A stretch of DNA of 64,000 bases from Ornithinibacillus sp047228935 (GCF_047228935.1 NZ_JBFEGG010000002.1:434001-498000), one strand, 5' to 3'. Positions 8,266-16,352 are shown, counted from the stretch's first letter. Notes: a model not told the origin generated them from the letters alone. Program-made: numbers and translations.

Positions 8266-8440
8266 ATACTTTTGTACGAAATTGTTTTCCTTTTGATGTA
8301 CTATGGCATCCTCTAGATTCATTAAGTTTAACTGTATCTCTTAGAAAAGCGTACGTTCTTTAACATTATTGATTTGAAAGAATCCCCATATAACTACTAA
8401 TAATAGCAATACATTCAATCCAATTGAAACTCTAACGAAT
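8266..8440 (-). pseudogene. Remnant of a membrane-anchored protein
   Basis: The minus frame reads KEKIFVRVSIGLNVLLLLVV IWGFFQINNV, KERTLF, a TAA stop, then EIQLNLMNLEDAIVHQKENN F: one transmembrane helix followed by a helical segment. It runs into the PH-domain remnant without a start or stop of its own. It was probably a small exported protein. Similarity is judged by eye only. Confidence 0.4.
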
Positions 8441-8475
8441 ATTTTTTCTTTTTACTCAATACTCCTAAACCCCAC

Positions 8476-8503
8476 TTATTAAACTCTTCTGTCCCGGTAG
8501 AAA
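8476..8503 (-). repeat. Cassette repeat CR9, distal end only
   Basis: TTATTAAACTCTTCTGTCCCGGTAG, cut off exactly at the stop codon of the small membrane protein gene. Confidence 0.55.
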
Positions 8504-8668
8504 TTAATTATATATCATATCTGCAATTATAAAATAAACCGCTATCCCAATTGCTAATGCTAGGATTAAAAAAATGGTTGCAATTAATAGATTAAAAGCT
8601 ATTTTAATTTCTTTTCTTTTTAGAATTGTTGCTATTCTTTTAACCGCCTTCCCCATAATTGCTTTCAA
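8504..8668 (-). CDS. Small single-span membrane protein
   Basis: TTG start 6 nt after AAAAAGGGGTG; an in-frame ATG lies four codons later at 8656. The 54-residue product has a basic N-terminus (KAVKRIATILKRKEIK) and one long hydrophobic helix (FNLLIATIFLILALAIGIAV). A decayed duplicate of its 3' part is visible at about 8845-8885, cut by CR10. Function unknown. Confidence 0.55.
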   Translation of the reverse strand: MKAIMGKAVKRIATILKRKEIKIAFNLLIATIFLILALAIGIAVYFIIADMIYN

Positions 8669-8880
8669 ATTTACACCCCTTTTTACGCTCTTTAACCTTT
8701 TTGTACTCTGCTTTTCGTAATACCTATAAAAGCTTTTATGCCCACAATCCCAATTTTATCTATTAAGTAGTACATCAATGTCTAGAAGAACGACAATAAT
8801 CCATTAAAGGTATAACTGTAAAGTCCTCTATTTTCATAGGTTGCATAATAAATTAAAATACCGCTTAGCCTAATTGCCAA

Positions 8881-8920
8881 TGCTCTTGTTGTACTATAGC
8901 ACCCTATAGTTGAAAAGCAC
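8881..8920 (-). repeat. Cassette repeat CR10, proximal end only
   Basis: CTTGTTGTACTATAGCACCC then TATAGTTGAAAAG. It abuts the acetyltransferase stop codon at 8938. The distal half is missing, replaced by the decayed copy of the upstream small gene. Confidence 0.65.
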
Positions 8921-8937
8921 TTTAAAGATCCAAAAAG

Positions 8938-9387
8938 TTATTTATTCAATTGCCAATAAATCATATTATTATCAGTTTGTATTTTTTTCATATTCAATTT
9001 CTCTAACACTTTAATTGAAGGGGTATTATCCACAAGACATTCAGCAGTTATTTTATTTACCATATTGGAGGTAAATGCCCAGTTAATGATACATCTTAAT
9101 GCTTCCGTTGCAATACCTTTATTTTGTTCTGAAGGTGTAATGCCATAACCAACCTCAACAGATTTGTGTAAGTCAGGCTTACCTTTAAAGCCAATATCCC
9201 CGATAATTTTATTCGACTGTTTATCAATAACAAGCCAAACACCCCACCCTAATAGAGATTTATCTTTTTTTAATTCTTTCAGATACATTCCAATATGTGC
9301 TCCAAGCTCGTATTCTTCTGTTGAATATGTTGATAATGCCTTATCAGAACAAGGGGTAAGTTTTAATCTTTCTGTTTGTAGCTCCAT
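8938..9387 (-). CDS. GNAT-family N-acetyltransferase
   Basis: 149 residues of the RimJ/RimL type. The acetyl-CoA loop reads NKGIATEALRCIINWAF at about residues 88-104, and the conserved NTPSIKVLEKLNM near the C-terminus marks the Asn-Ser-Lys family signature. It transfers an acetyl group from acetyl-CoA to an amine; the substrate is unknown. Single-gene unit upstream of CR10. Confidence 0.8.
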   Translation of the reverse strand: MELQTERLKLTPCSDKALSTYSTEEYELGAHIGMYLKELKKDKSLLGWGVWLVIDKQSNKIIGDIGFKGKPDLHKSVEVGYGITPSEQNKGIATEALRCIINWAFTSNMVNKITAECLVDNTPSIKVLEKLNMKKIQTDNNMIYWQLNK

Positions 9388-9603
9388 ATTTATTTATTTC
9401 CTCACTCTCTCTACTTTCAATCTTTGATAACTTACATAAGAATTTTTAACTGTACAACAATCCTGAACTCTCTATTTGTATATCATGGTTTATAGCTAAC
9501 AATGATTGTATAAGTCTTTTTTCTTTTTGGGGGGATATTTTATCACATCATATTTACCGATAGAATCTCCAACTTATCAACAGTTATAGAATACAGCGAT
9601 TGT
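9388..9603. other. Decayed cassette material
   Basis: No intact gene. At 9445-9480 there is a weak distal-end repeat (TTAACTGTACAACAATCCTG). At 9525-9600 the minus strand reads VDKLEIL then, after a frameshift, GKYDVIKYPP: a fragment of a second YyaB-like PH-domain gene, parallel to the one at 7593-8240. Confidence 0.5.
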
Positions 9604-9660
9604 TCTTCAACTAATGCTGCCCTGTTAGTAGTATTACTACACATTTAGTTGAAGATAGAA
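9604..9660 (-). repeat. Cassette repeat CR11, minimal form
   Basis: TTCTTCAACTAATGCTGCCC joined closely to CACATTTAGTTGAAGATAG: the outer inverted boxes TTCAACTA and TAGTTGAA with little between them. Confidence 0.65.
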
Positions 9661-9693
9661 AGCCAGATCTTCAACTCTCTATCCGTTTCCTTC

Positions 9694-10281
9694 TTAATCT
9701 ATTTTCATCACAATTTCAAGGCCAGTTGGCTCTTCGTTAAAAGAGTCACTATATTCCCTGAAAACTAATTCCTTTTTAGAAACATCGTCAGGTAATGGAG
9801 GAGAGACAATGAAATTGTATGTATAATGTCCTGTTGATCCTCCAGCACGGTCCAGTCGGCAATCATATTCTTCACCTAAAAACAATTCAAAATTAGTTTG
9901 ATGATGAAAGTTCATTGGAGACTCTATCTCTTCATCCCAATCAATATGGAGTTGTATAACACTAGCATTCTCATACTGACGAATAACTGTTATTGAATAA
10001 ACACGATTACCTTTTTCAATGGATTGTAATACTGATAAATGTTTTCTAAATCCTCTCGGGTCAATACGAGGTTTAAACAAGGCGTCATTTCTCATTGTTT
10101 CAAATAACGACTTTAAATAATCTTCATACAAATCATACTTAATAGCCCAATTTGAAAGAACATCATCGGATGGAAAACCAGGGTTATTGTTAGATATTTC
10201 ATTACGTTTTTTTAACAAAGAATATATTTGCTCATCGATTGTGATTAATCGTTTATCATAATAATCTTTCAATCTTTTCAT
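9694..10281 (-). CDS. Hypothetical protein, 195 residues
   Basis: Start set at 10281: AAGGAGGGG lies 7 nt upstream of ATGAAAAGATTG. Residues 1-40 are a helical, chorismate-mutase-like hairpin in appearance (LITIDEQIYSLLKKRNEIS). The rest is a mixed beta-rich domain ending in GLEIVMKID. No signal peptide or membrane segment, so cytoplasmic. Single-gene unit; family not recognised. Confidence 0.6.
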   Translation of the reverse strand: MKRLKDYYDKRLITIDEQIYSLLKKRNEISNNNPGFPSDDVLSNWAIKYDLYEDYLKSLFETMRNDALFKPRIDPRGFRKHLSVLQSIEKGNRVYSITVIRQYENASVIQLHIDWDEEIESPMNFHHQTNFELFLGEEYDCRLDRAGGSTGHYTYNFIVSPPLPDDVSKKELVFREYSDSFNEEPTGLEIVMKID

Positions 10282-10308
10282 TTTTAGTCCCCTCCTTAAC
10301 AAAGCGCA

Positions 10309-10415
10309 AGTACTTCATATTTAAAAATTAACATAATATTCAAAATATATTATAAAAATAAAGACCATCAAAATGATGTTCATTTATTTCACTCTAGCAC
10401 ACGTTTGTTGAAGAA
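10309..10415 (-). repeat. Cassette repeat CR12, long form with eroded distal end
   Basis: TTAACATAATATTCAAAATA, AATAAAGACCATC and TTTCACTCTAGCACACGTTTGTTGAAG are clear. The CCTGC end is not. Confidence 0.65.
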
Positions 10416-10435
10416 TTAATAATAGATTTGAATCG

Positions 10436-10816
10436 TTATTCCACAGTCAGTTTTGTACTCACTTCATAAAGTTTATCTGATTCCCAATATCGTCCCACTG
10501 CACCATTTCCAAAATTCTGTTCATCTTTACAATAGCCAATCTCAAACAAAACCTCACTATCATGTTTGAAAAGTAATTTATAATCTGGCATTGCCCAATC
10601 AATATTTGCAGTTGAATGTGTTCTTGCATTGTCTAAATCTTTTACAAGTTCTTCTATAAACCCTTTATCATCGATAGTAGCGACCTGTTCTTTACTGTCC
10701 CATTCATACACCTCGATACTCGTAACATCGTCACTTAGATTTAGATTATTGTTTTGACAACCCATTAAGACAAAAGAAAATAATAAGAGGATGTAAATCA
10801 ATTTGATTTTTTTCAT
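10436..10816 (-). CDS. Putative lipoprotein
   Basis: 126 residues with a lipoprotein signal (IYILLLFSFVLMGC, Cys-20). The mature part reads EVYEWDSKEQVATIDDKGFI and carries tandem short beta elements, like other small Bacillus lipoproteins that report on a deviating value in a loop. Ribosome binding site AAAGGAGG. Single-gene unit between CR12 and CR13; function unknown. Confidence 0.7.
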   Translation of the reverse strand: MKKIKLIYILLLFSFVLMGCQNNNLNLSDDVTSIEVYEWDSKEQVATIDDKGFIEELVKDLDNARTHSTANIDWAMPDYKLLFKHDSEVLFEIGYCKDEQNFGNGAVGRYWESDKLYEVSTKLTVE

Positions 10817-10872
10817 TAAAGTATACCTCCTTTGCTTAATTCGACGTTATGGATTGATGTACAGTTTCATAT

Positions 10873-11014
10873 TCTTGTTAAACTATCCTGAACCGTTACT
10901 TCAATAACTCTAACTCAATAATAACACAATATTCCAAATACATTTTGAAACAAAAAAAGACGATCTGATTTAAAGACCGCCTTGTTCAACTCTTGCACCC
11001 ATTAGTTTAATAAG
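10873..11014 (-). repeat. Cassette repeat CR13, long form
   Basis: Well preserved: CTTGTTAAACTATCCTGAAC, AACACAATATTCCAAATAC, stem GACGATCTGATTTAAAGACC, GCACCCATTAGTTTAATAAG. Almost identical to CR21. Confidence 0.9.
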
Positions 11015-11069
11015 AATAGGAGTCGCCAAAACAACTCCTTAGTCATAAGCCTTCACTCATTTGATGGTT

Positions 11070-11720
11070 TTAAGGTAGCCAATCATGACAATTATTAGCT
11101 AATTTCTGTAACTCCTTAATAAATAGACTTGCGTGGTATCCATCGCAAACAGCATGATGAATTTGTAATGAAATAGGTAACAACGTTTTATCATTGTGGT
11201 TAAAATATTTCCCACCTGTAACTATGGGTAATAAATAGTCGTTATCGTTATTGATATTAAGGTTAAAACCAGTAAAACTAACCCATGGAATACTTGATAT
11301 ATGAAAAGAATTTTTCGGTACATTATCTTTTGAGTCAAGTTTCTTAACATCAGTGTATTGCTTTATATCTTCTTGATAGATCTTATAAAAGACACTAAAT
11401 TCATTAGAAAACTCAGTCCATATACTTGAGAATGTTTTGTTATCATGGTGGAAGATTGTATAACTTGGGATTACTTTATCCCAATATCCTAAAGCTCCCT
11501 CTTCATTAAAGCTAAATCTAAATTCTTTATGTGAATTTACTGTTTTAGTGACCATGTAAATAAAGGCAGGATATAATTTAATTTCCTTGTTCCGAAGCTG
11601 TTCCAATAGGGTTGTGATGTCTACATTTACTGTAATGCTAAAAGTACACTTCTGATTAATAAAATGTTCGAAATACGGTCTTCTTTCCCAATTCTCTCTA
11701 TCAACTAAATTAAACTTCAT
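11070..11720 (-). CDS. cat: Chloramphenicol O-acetyltransferase, type A family
   Basis: 216 residues, the usual length of trimeric type A CATs. The catalytic histidine block reads IHHAVCDGYHASLF at about residues 188-201, and the N-terminal substrate wall CTFSITVNVDITTLL matches the family. It should acetylate chloramphenicol or a related hydroxylated compound with acetyl-CoA. Upstream lie a 6-codon leader reading frame and a 13-bp hairpin that buries the ribosome binding site, the arrangement of inducible cat genes. Activity on chloramphenicol itself is likely but unproven. Confidence 0.85.
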   Translation of the reverse strand: MKFNLVDRENWERRPYFEHFINQKCTFSITVNVDITTLLEQLRNKEIKLYPAFIYMVTKTVNSHKEFRFSFNEEGALGYWDKVIPSYTIFHHDNKTFSSIWTEFSNEFSVFYKIYQEDIKQYTDVKKLDSKDNVPKNSFHISSIPWVSFTGFNLNINNDNDYLLPIVTGGKYFNHNDKTLLPISLQIHHAVCDGYHASLFIKELQKLANNCHDWLP

Positions 11721-11726
11721 TTGATA

Positions 11727-11764
11727 AGCCTCCTAAAAAAATGTTTTTTTGTTTTTAGGAGGCT
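11727..11764 (-). promoter_or_regulatory. Translational attenuator hairpin of the cat-like gene
   Basis: Perfect 13-bp arms AGCCTCCTAAAAA / TTTTTAGGAGGCT with a 12-nt loop. The 3' arm in the mRNA contains the AGGAGG site of the enzyme gene, so translation needs the stem to be opened, as in inducible cat genes. Confidence 0.8.
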
Positions 11765-11783
11765 AATTGTCTGCTTTTGCCAA
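11763..11783 (-). CDS. cat-type leader peptide (MAKADN)
   Basis: TTG start, six codons and TAG; the stop falls in the 5' arm of the hairpin. It is preceded by GAGGTGAGGGG. The sequence is parallel to the stalling leader MVKTDK of cat-86 (M-x-K-[T/A]-D-[K/N]). A ribosome stalled here by drug would open the hairpin. Confidence 0.65.
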   Translation of the reverse strand: MAKADN

Positions 11784-11833
11784 ACCCCTCACCTCTTAAT
11801 AAAACGTTTATTAAATCAAGTAAATAGAAATTT

Positions 11834-11982
11834 TGTTCAACTTATCTACCCCGTTATCATAGTAACATCTAATTAAATACTAACATAATATTCCAAAAAT
11901 AAAACTTGAATTTAAGCCATAAAAAAAGGCGATTACAATTGGATCATCCTTGTTTCACTATTGCACCCTTTACTTTAATTAC
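11834..11982 (-). repeat. Cassette repeat CR14, long form
   Basis: GTTCAACTTATCTACCCCGT, TACTAACATAATATTCCAAA, stem GGCGATTACAATTGGATCATCC, GCACCCTTTACTTTAATTAC. Confidence 0.85.
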
Positions 11983-12088
11983 AATACTTCACAATCTGAC
12001 CGGACTGCGACATACTTTATTTATTCATTTACTGTTGTGGCAGTTGTCTATATAATAGATTTAATATTTTTTGATTGGAGTGCCAGTA

Positions 12089-12448
12089 ATGAAAATAAAA
12101 ACGATACAAGCTAACGGACATAACATTACAATAGCTAATACAGATACTATTGTTCTTTCGGATGAGCAAAGTGCATTAGACTTTATTATGACCATAAGCA
12201 GTGAAACGAACAGTAATCGAATTGCATTATTCAAGGATGCAATTTCAGAAGATTTTTTTAAACTCAGTACAGGAATCGCAGGAGAAATCCTTCAAAAGTT
12301 TATTAACTACAATATTAAGTTTGCAATTATAGGAGATTTTTCATCTTATACAAGTAAACCACTGAAAGATTTCATTTATGAGTGCAATCAAGGAAATCAT
12401 ATTTTCTTTGTTTCATCAGAACAAGAAGCTATTGATAAATTATCTTAA
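12089..12448 (+). CDS. DUF4180 domain protein
   Basis: Start at 12089 (TTGGAGTG upstream); 119 residues. DUF4180 features: FKDAISEDFFKLSTGIAGEI and IGDFSSYTSKPLKDFIYECN. A small cytoplasmic alpha/beta protein that in other Firmicutes is often a stand-alone stress or resistance-island gene. It is on the plus strand, against the array's direction, and no repeat follows it on its own strand. Confidence 0.75.
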   Translation: MKIKTIQANGHNITIANTDTIVLSDEQSALDFIMTISSETNSNRIALFKDAISEDFFKLSTGIAGEILQKFINYNIKFAIIGDFSSYTSKPLKDFIYECNQGNHIFFVSSEQEAIDKLS

Positions 12449-12550
12449 AAAAACAACTTTCACTTTCAGAATCGGGCAATTAATTTGTCCGTTTTGGAAG
12501 TAATATTTACTACATAGTTTATCTCTAATGAGACAAAGGAAATATTCTTC

Positions 12551-12643
12551 TTATTGTATTATCCTGCCTCTTTAGTACAATAAGTTCTACAAAATATTAG
12601 CGTTAATCCTTCTTGAATTAACGCTCCCGTTAATTTAAGTACA
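12551..12643 (-). repeat. Cassette repeat CR15, short form
   Basis: TGTATTATCCTGCCTCTTTA, inner hairpin GCGTTAAT/ATTAACGC, GCTCCCGTTAATTTAAGTAC. Very close to CR3, CR16 and CR26. Confidence 0.9.
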
Positions 12644-12657
12644 CTTTTTTACCTTAA

Positions 12658-13494
12658 CTATTTATTTAATAGAATTTCCGTTTCAGAAATAAGTTCTTGA
12701 AGTATTTCAAGCCCCTGTCTTGTGCTATCTATGCTTGGAGAAAGTAATGTGATAATTTTATCTATTCTTTTCTTGTATCCCAGTGGCTTCGTATCAAACC
12801 CATCAATCATTCGAACTGCTTTTTTCTCATTGATACAATATTCTTCATTCATAGCAAATAAGACTTGATTTAGACATGAGATGGTTCGAAAACAGTGACC
12901 TGTAACATACGAAATATCATCCTTATCAACATTATCTTTAGCAAACATTAAAGAAAAGGATGCTTCAAACATAAAGTAACCAATTATTGCATCTTTTAAA
13001 GGTTTTGGATATGGCATGGTTTTGGATTTTAGCTTCGCAATTCGATTCGTTTTGTCATCCAGTATTTTGCAGATGGAGACTTCACCCATATACATAACAT
13101 TCAGATAAGCATGTGGATGTCCAGTATGGTAATGAGTTAAAACGTTACCTAACAAACAATCATCAATTACTTGTTCCACTCTATTGACATCACGAAATAT
13201 TAAATCAACGTGATAACCCTGAACAACAATCCATCCACCACCATTTATCCAAGCACCCCACTCGCCTAAAGATGTAACTAAATTCTCTCTATGTTCATCA
13301 TCCATTTTGGTAGCAACTCTACTAACTTCGTTGACATCAAAACCTGCCGATTCATCATAGTATATTCCAATGTCAATATCAGAAGTTGAATGATTAGTTC
13401 CTCTTGCTCTTGAGCCTCCTAAAACTATTCCTACAATGCCAGGTAACCCTTTCAGTTCTTTAAATATTTCATTTAAAATATTTTGTGCAGTCAT
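12658..13494 (-). CDS. Nucleotidyltransferase, aminoglycoside-adenylyltransferase-like
   Basis: 278 residues. Polymerase-beta-fold active site GSRARGTNHSTSDIDIGIY at about residues 27-45 supplies the GS and DxD motifs that bind MgNTP. The C-terminal half is helical, as in aminoglycoside nucleotidyltransferases and related Bacillus proteins. Start placed at 13494 after GGGAG; an ATG six codons upstream lacks a ribosome binding site. A resistance role is possible, but these homologues are often uncharacterised. Confidence 0.7.
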   Translation of the reverse strand: MTAQNILNEIFKELKGLPGIVGIVLGGSRARGTNHSTSDIDIGIYYDESAGFDVNEVSRVATKMDDEHRENLVTSLGEWGAWINGGGWIVVQGYHVDLIFRDVNRVEQVIDDCLLGNVLTHYHTGHPHAYLNVMYMGEVSICKILDDKTNRIAKLKSKTMPYPKPLKDAIIGYFMFEASFSLMFAKDNVDKDDISYVTGHCFRTISCLNQVLFAMNEEYCINEKKAVRMIDGFDTKPLGYKKRIDKIITLLSPSIDSTRQGLEILQELISETEILLNK

Positions 13495-13651
13495 AAATTT
13501 TTCAACTCCCATATATTTAATATTATCTATCCGTTACTTATCCATTTCTTCGCCCTCCATTTCATTCAACCTGGCACAGTCGATTATCTTATATATAATT
13601 ATAATATAAATTCTCTTTTTCAAAGTAATAAACGTATAAATTGGCTTGAAG

Positions 13652-13745
13652 GTTCTTCAACTCTTCTGCCCCTTTAGTACAATAAGCTATACAAAATATT
13701 AGCGTTAATCCTTCTTGAATTAACGCACCCGTTACTTTAAGTACA
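13652..13745 (-). repeat. Cassette repeat CR16, short form
   Basis: Model copy of the short form. In gene orientation: GTACTTAAAGTAACGGGTGC, perfect hairpin GCGTTAAT-9 nt-ATTAACGC, TTGTACTAAAGGGGCAGAAG, AGTTGAAG. Confidence 0.9.
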
Positions 13746-13761
13746 GTATTTTACAAGCATT

Positions 13762-14664
13762 CTATTGATACCACTTAGGTTTTAGCCTGTTAAAGTAATC
13801 ATGATCTTCTAAATATATATAAACTTTATCTAACATCTCATTCATATTGTTTGGAATTGTTTTTAAAGTCCATACTACAGTTGAGAAAACGCACATTGCT
13901 AAGTAAAGTGAATACAATCTCCAAAAATCTTCATCTGGTTCTTTATTATTAAAATAACCTCTGATTTGTCCTATTGAAAAAGGAATGCTTACTCTACGAC
14001 TAAAAATTCCTATCTTCAGAAATTCATGAATAGGATCTCCCCAATCATACCTATTAAAGTCTATAACTCCAGCGAATTTTTTATTATTCACAATGATGTT
14101 TCCAAGATGAAAGTCATCATGTTGAAATAAGTTCGGGCGTTGTTTAATGAGATGGATATTATCATCAATAAAATTCATTATTATTTGGTCATTTTTAACC
14201 TTGACCTCACACGCTAAGTAAGCATCAATATACTTCCTATGCTTTTCAACTTTTCTTGAATACCAAGAAGAGATATGGTCTGGAGCAGACAATTGATGCA
14301 TTTTTCTTAATTCTTTTCCCGCCTCAATACCAATATTAAATTGTTCATGTTCTGAGTATTTTAAGATTTCATCCTCAGCATCCTTACCCTCTATGTATGA
14401 TGTAATCATATACCCCCGATTCCCTACTTCACCAATTGAAATCGGTTGTGAACAAGTAACGTGATAATCCTGCATTTTTTCCATGATAGAGTATTCTGAC
14501 CTCTTTAATTCCAACTCTTCTAAATTAAACATCCGAAGTAATAGCTTATTGTTATCTTGCGTATGTATTAGATATTTTTCATCTGAGGAAAAACCCTTTT
14601 TAATTTCAATTAATTCTTTGCAATTACTTATTAAAGGAATTTGTTTTATTAATGCTTTACTCAC
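13762..14664 (-). CDS. Aminoglycoside phosphotransferase family kinase
   Basis: 300 residues from a GTG start preceded by GGGAGTG. APH/choline-kinase fold: catalytic loop FQHDDFHLGNIIV at about residues 190-202 and metal-binding VIDFNRYDWGDPIHEF at about 208-223. It phosphorylates a small hydroxylated substrate with ATP or GTP in the cytoplasm. Whether the substrate is an antibiotic cannot be told. Single-gene unit between CR16 and CR17. Confidence 0.8.
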   Translation of the reverse strand: MSKALIKQIPLISNCKELIEIKKGFSSDEKYLIHTQDNNKLLLRMFNLEELELKRSEYSIMEKMQDYHVTCSQPISIGEVGNRGYMITSYIEGKDAEDEILKYSEHEQFNIGIEAGKELRKMHQLSAPDHISSWYSRKVEKHRKYIDAYLACEVKVKNDQIIMNFIDDNIHLIKQRPNLFQHDDFHLGNIIVNNKKFAGVIDFNRYDWGDPIHEFLKIGIFSRRVSIPFSIGQIRGYFNNKEPDEDFWRLYSLYLAMCVFSTVVWTLKTIPNNMNEMLDKVYIYLEDHDYFNRLKPKWYQ

Positions 14665-14720
14665 ACCTTCACTCCCATCTGTACTCGATAAACACAATAA
14701 CAATTTCTTTTTTAATAAAG

Positions 14721-14762
14721 TGGATCACTACTAGTTAAACAAAAGCACCCGTTAGTTGATTA
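14721..14762 (-). repeat. Cassette repeat CR17, proximal half
   Basis: GGATCACTACTAGTTAAACA then GCACCCGTTAGTTGATTA. The last bases form the stop codon of the next gene. The distal half is lost. Confidence 0.7.
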
Positions 14763-15155
14763 AAATAATGGTGAATCAGAATCCCAAAAATTAGCTATAT
14801 GTCTATCATTTTTTATATCATCTACTGTTTTTTTGAAAGCCAACATTACTTTTTCTAATTTCCCCGCATATATAACTGACAGAAAAGAATTAGTATCGCT
14901 TCTACCTTTACTCGTACATGGATAAACGTAAATAATGTAATAATACTTAGTTGGAGCAATTTCGATAAACCAGTGTGTAGCGTATGGATAATCGATATCA
15001 TATCCTTCTTGATCGAATCTCAATTTATCTTTCTCACCTATTGGGATAAGAGCATAGTCTATGTATCTCATTCCTTTTCGTTTATGTGTTTGTCGTTCAG
15101 CTCGTTTTATTAAATTATATCTATTCCCCATTTTTTTCTTTAATCTTTTGTTCAT
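14760..15155 (-). CDS. Hypothetical protein, 131 residues
   Basis: Basic N-terminus (MNKRLKKKMGNRYNLIKRAE) followed by a beta-rich domain with many aromatic residues (THWFIEIAPTKYYYIIYVYP). No signal or membrane helix. Its TAA lies in the repeat CR17. Family not recognised. Confidence 0.55.
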   Translation of the reverse strand: MNKRLKKKMGNRYNLIKRAERQTHKRKGMRYIDYALIPIGEKDKLRFDQEGYDIDYPYATHWFIEIAPTKYYYIIYVYPCTSKGRSDTNSFLSVIYAGKLEKVMLAFKKTVDDIKNDRHIANFWDSDSPLF

Positions 15156-15184
15156 TATTTTCCCTCATTCATCCACTTATTTTC

Positions 15185-15264
15185 TTCTTCAACTATCCTG
15201 CTCAACAGTTGAATAAAGGGTACAATTATTACTTCTTGAAGAAAAGCACCCGTTTGTTGAATAT
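15185..15264 (-). repeat. Cassette repeat CR18, minimal form
   Basis: TTCTTCAACTATCCTGCTCA, TTACTTCTTGAAGAAAAGCA, CCCGTTTGTTGAATATAG. The outer boxes TTCAACTA and TGTTGAA are clear; there is no terminator stem. Confidence 0.75.
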
Positions 15265-15275
15265 AGATAACTTTA

Positions 15276-15702
15276 TTACCCTTCACCAATTCCAAGGTAT
15301 TTTAAGATTTTGCCTTCCTCCGTCTCAACGATTAGAATATCTCCTCTTTCCTTTGCTGAGAAAATCTTTGTACCTACTGGTAGCTTATTCGACATTTCAT
15401 CTATAAAGTCTGTATTGGAATCGTTTCTCATTTTTATTTCACCGATTTGAACGTCTTTTGTTAAAGATAATTCTTCTACCCAGTCAATGTTCGTCGCATA
15501 AATTACACCATCATATTGAAATATATCTGCATCAGGATTCATTCTTAAAACTTCTTCAGCTTCAGGATGATCTGTTGTTACATCTACTAATTCTGTTTCT
15601 TCTAATTTCTGTTACTTTATTTGTCTGTCCCCGATTCGAGCACCCGCTAATAATAAATAAAGTAATTAAAATTGAAATAAAAAGTAGTCTTTGCATCTTC
15701 AC
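15276..15702 (-). pseudogene. Lipoprotein gene with a frameshift
   Basis: GTG start at 15702 after GGGGGA. Signal peptide MQRLLFISILITLFIISGC with lipobox ISGC, then SNRGQTNKVTE. The frame is lost near 15605; a one-base shift restores LEETELVDVTTDHPEAEEVL and the 88-residue C-terminal part (MNPDADIFQYDGVIYATNID...) to 15276. The gene is either recently inactivated or carries a sequencing error. Single-gene unit between CR18 and CR19. Confidence 0.65.
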
Positions 15703-15751
15703 ATTAATTCCCCCATTTATTGTAAAGACGGTAGTATTCTAATATATGTTC

Positions 15752-15836
15752 CTTCTTCAACTATCCTGCTCCTTTAGTACAACAAAATATTTAGGATTAA
15801 TCCTTCTTTAATTAACGCACCCGTTAATGGAATAAT
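15752..15836 (-). repeat. Cassette repeat CR19, short form
   Basis: TTCTTCAACTATCCTGCTCC, a weakened inner hairpin, GCACCCGTTAATGGAATAAT. It touches the acetyltransferase stop codon at 15837. Confidence 0.85.
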
Positions 15837-16352
15837 TTATGATTTCCATTCCTCTAGTAAAAGTGCATAATAAAACTCATCCCACCATTCATTTCCTTGT
15901 GGTATACACTTTTTAAAATAACCTTCTCTTCTCATACCAATTTTCTCCATAACTCTCCATGATGGAATATTCTCAGGTTGACAAGTCGCAATTATCCTAT
16001 GTAAATTCAATGTCTCAAAACCATATTTTAATACGGAATGTGCCGCCTCGGATGCATAGCCTTTATTGTGATAATTTGGATTGAACACCCAACCAATCTC
16101 ATAAGTATGACTACCAAAATACTTATGGAATACCATATGACCAATCAACATCTGGTCTTTACGTAACAACACAGGAAAATTCTTAGCCTTTTCCCCACTG
16201 TTTTTCATTACAAATTCCTTTGCATCTTCTTCAGAAAAAACACCTTCAGGCATATATTTCATAACGTTACTATCAGATGTGTAACTATGTAAACTTTGCC
16301 AATCGCCATATGAAAATTTACGTATTATTAACCTGTCCGTTGTTATGTTCAT
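15837..16352 (-). CDS. GNAT-family N-acetyltransferase (RimJ/RimL-like)
   Basis: 171 residues. Acetyl-CoA loop NKGYASEAAHSVLKYGF at about 97-113, then LNLHRIIATCQPENIPSWRV MEKIGMRREG, typical of RimJ/RimL-type acetyltransferases. The substrate is unknown; related proteins acetylate ribosomal protein N-termini or small amines. Ribosome binding site GAGGGG. Single-gene unit between CR19 and CR20. Confidence 0.85.
   Translation of the reverse strand: MNITTDRLIIRKFSYGDWQSLHSYTSDSNVMKYMPEGVFSEEDAKEFVMKNSGEKAKNFPVLLRKDQMLIGHMVFHKYFGSHTYEIGWVFNPNYHNKGYASEAAHSVLKYGFETLNLHRIIATCQPENIPSWRVMEKIGMRREGYFKKCIPQGNEWWDEFYYALLLEEWKS

Noticed and set aside
15638..15658. An additional cassette repeat (GCACCCGCTAATAATAAA)
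   Set aside because: This stretch encodes the lipobox FIISGC of the lipoprotein at 15276-15702 and has no companion half; the likeness to the repeat end is chance.
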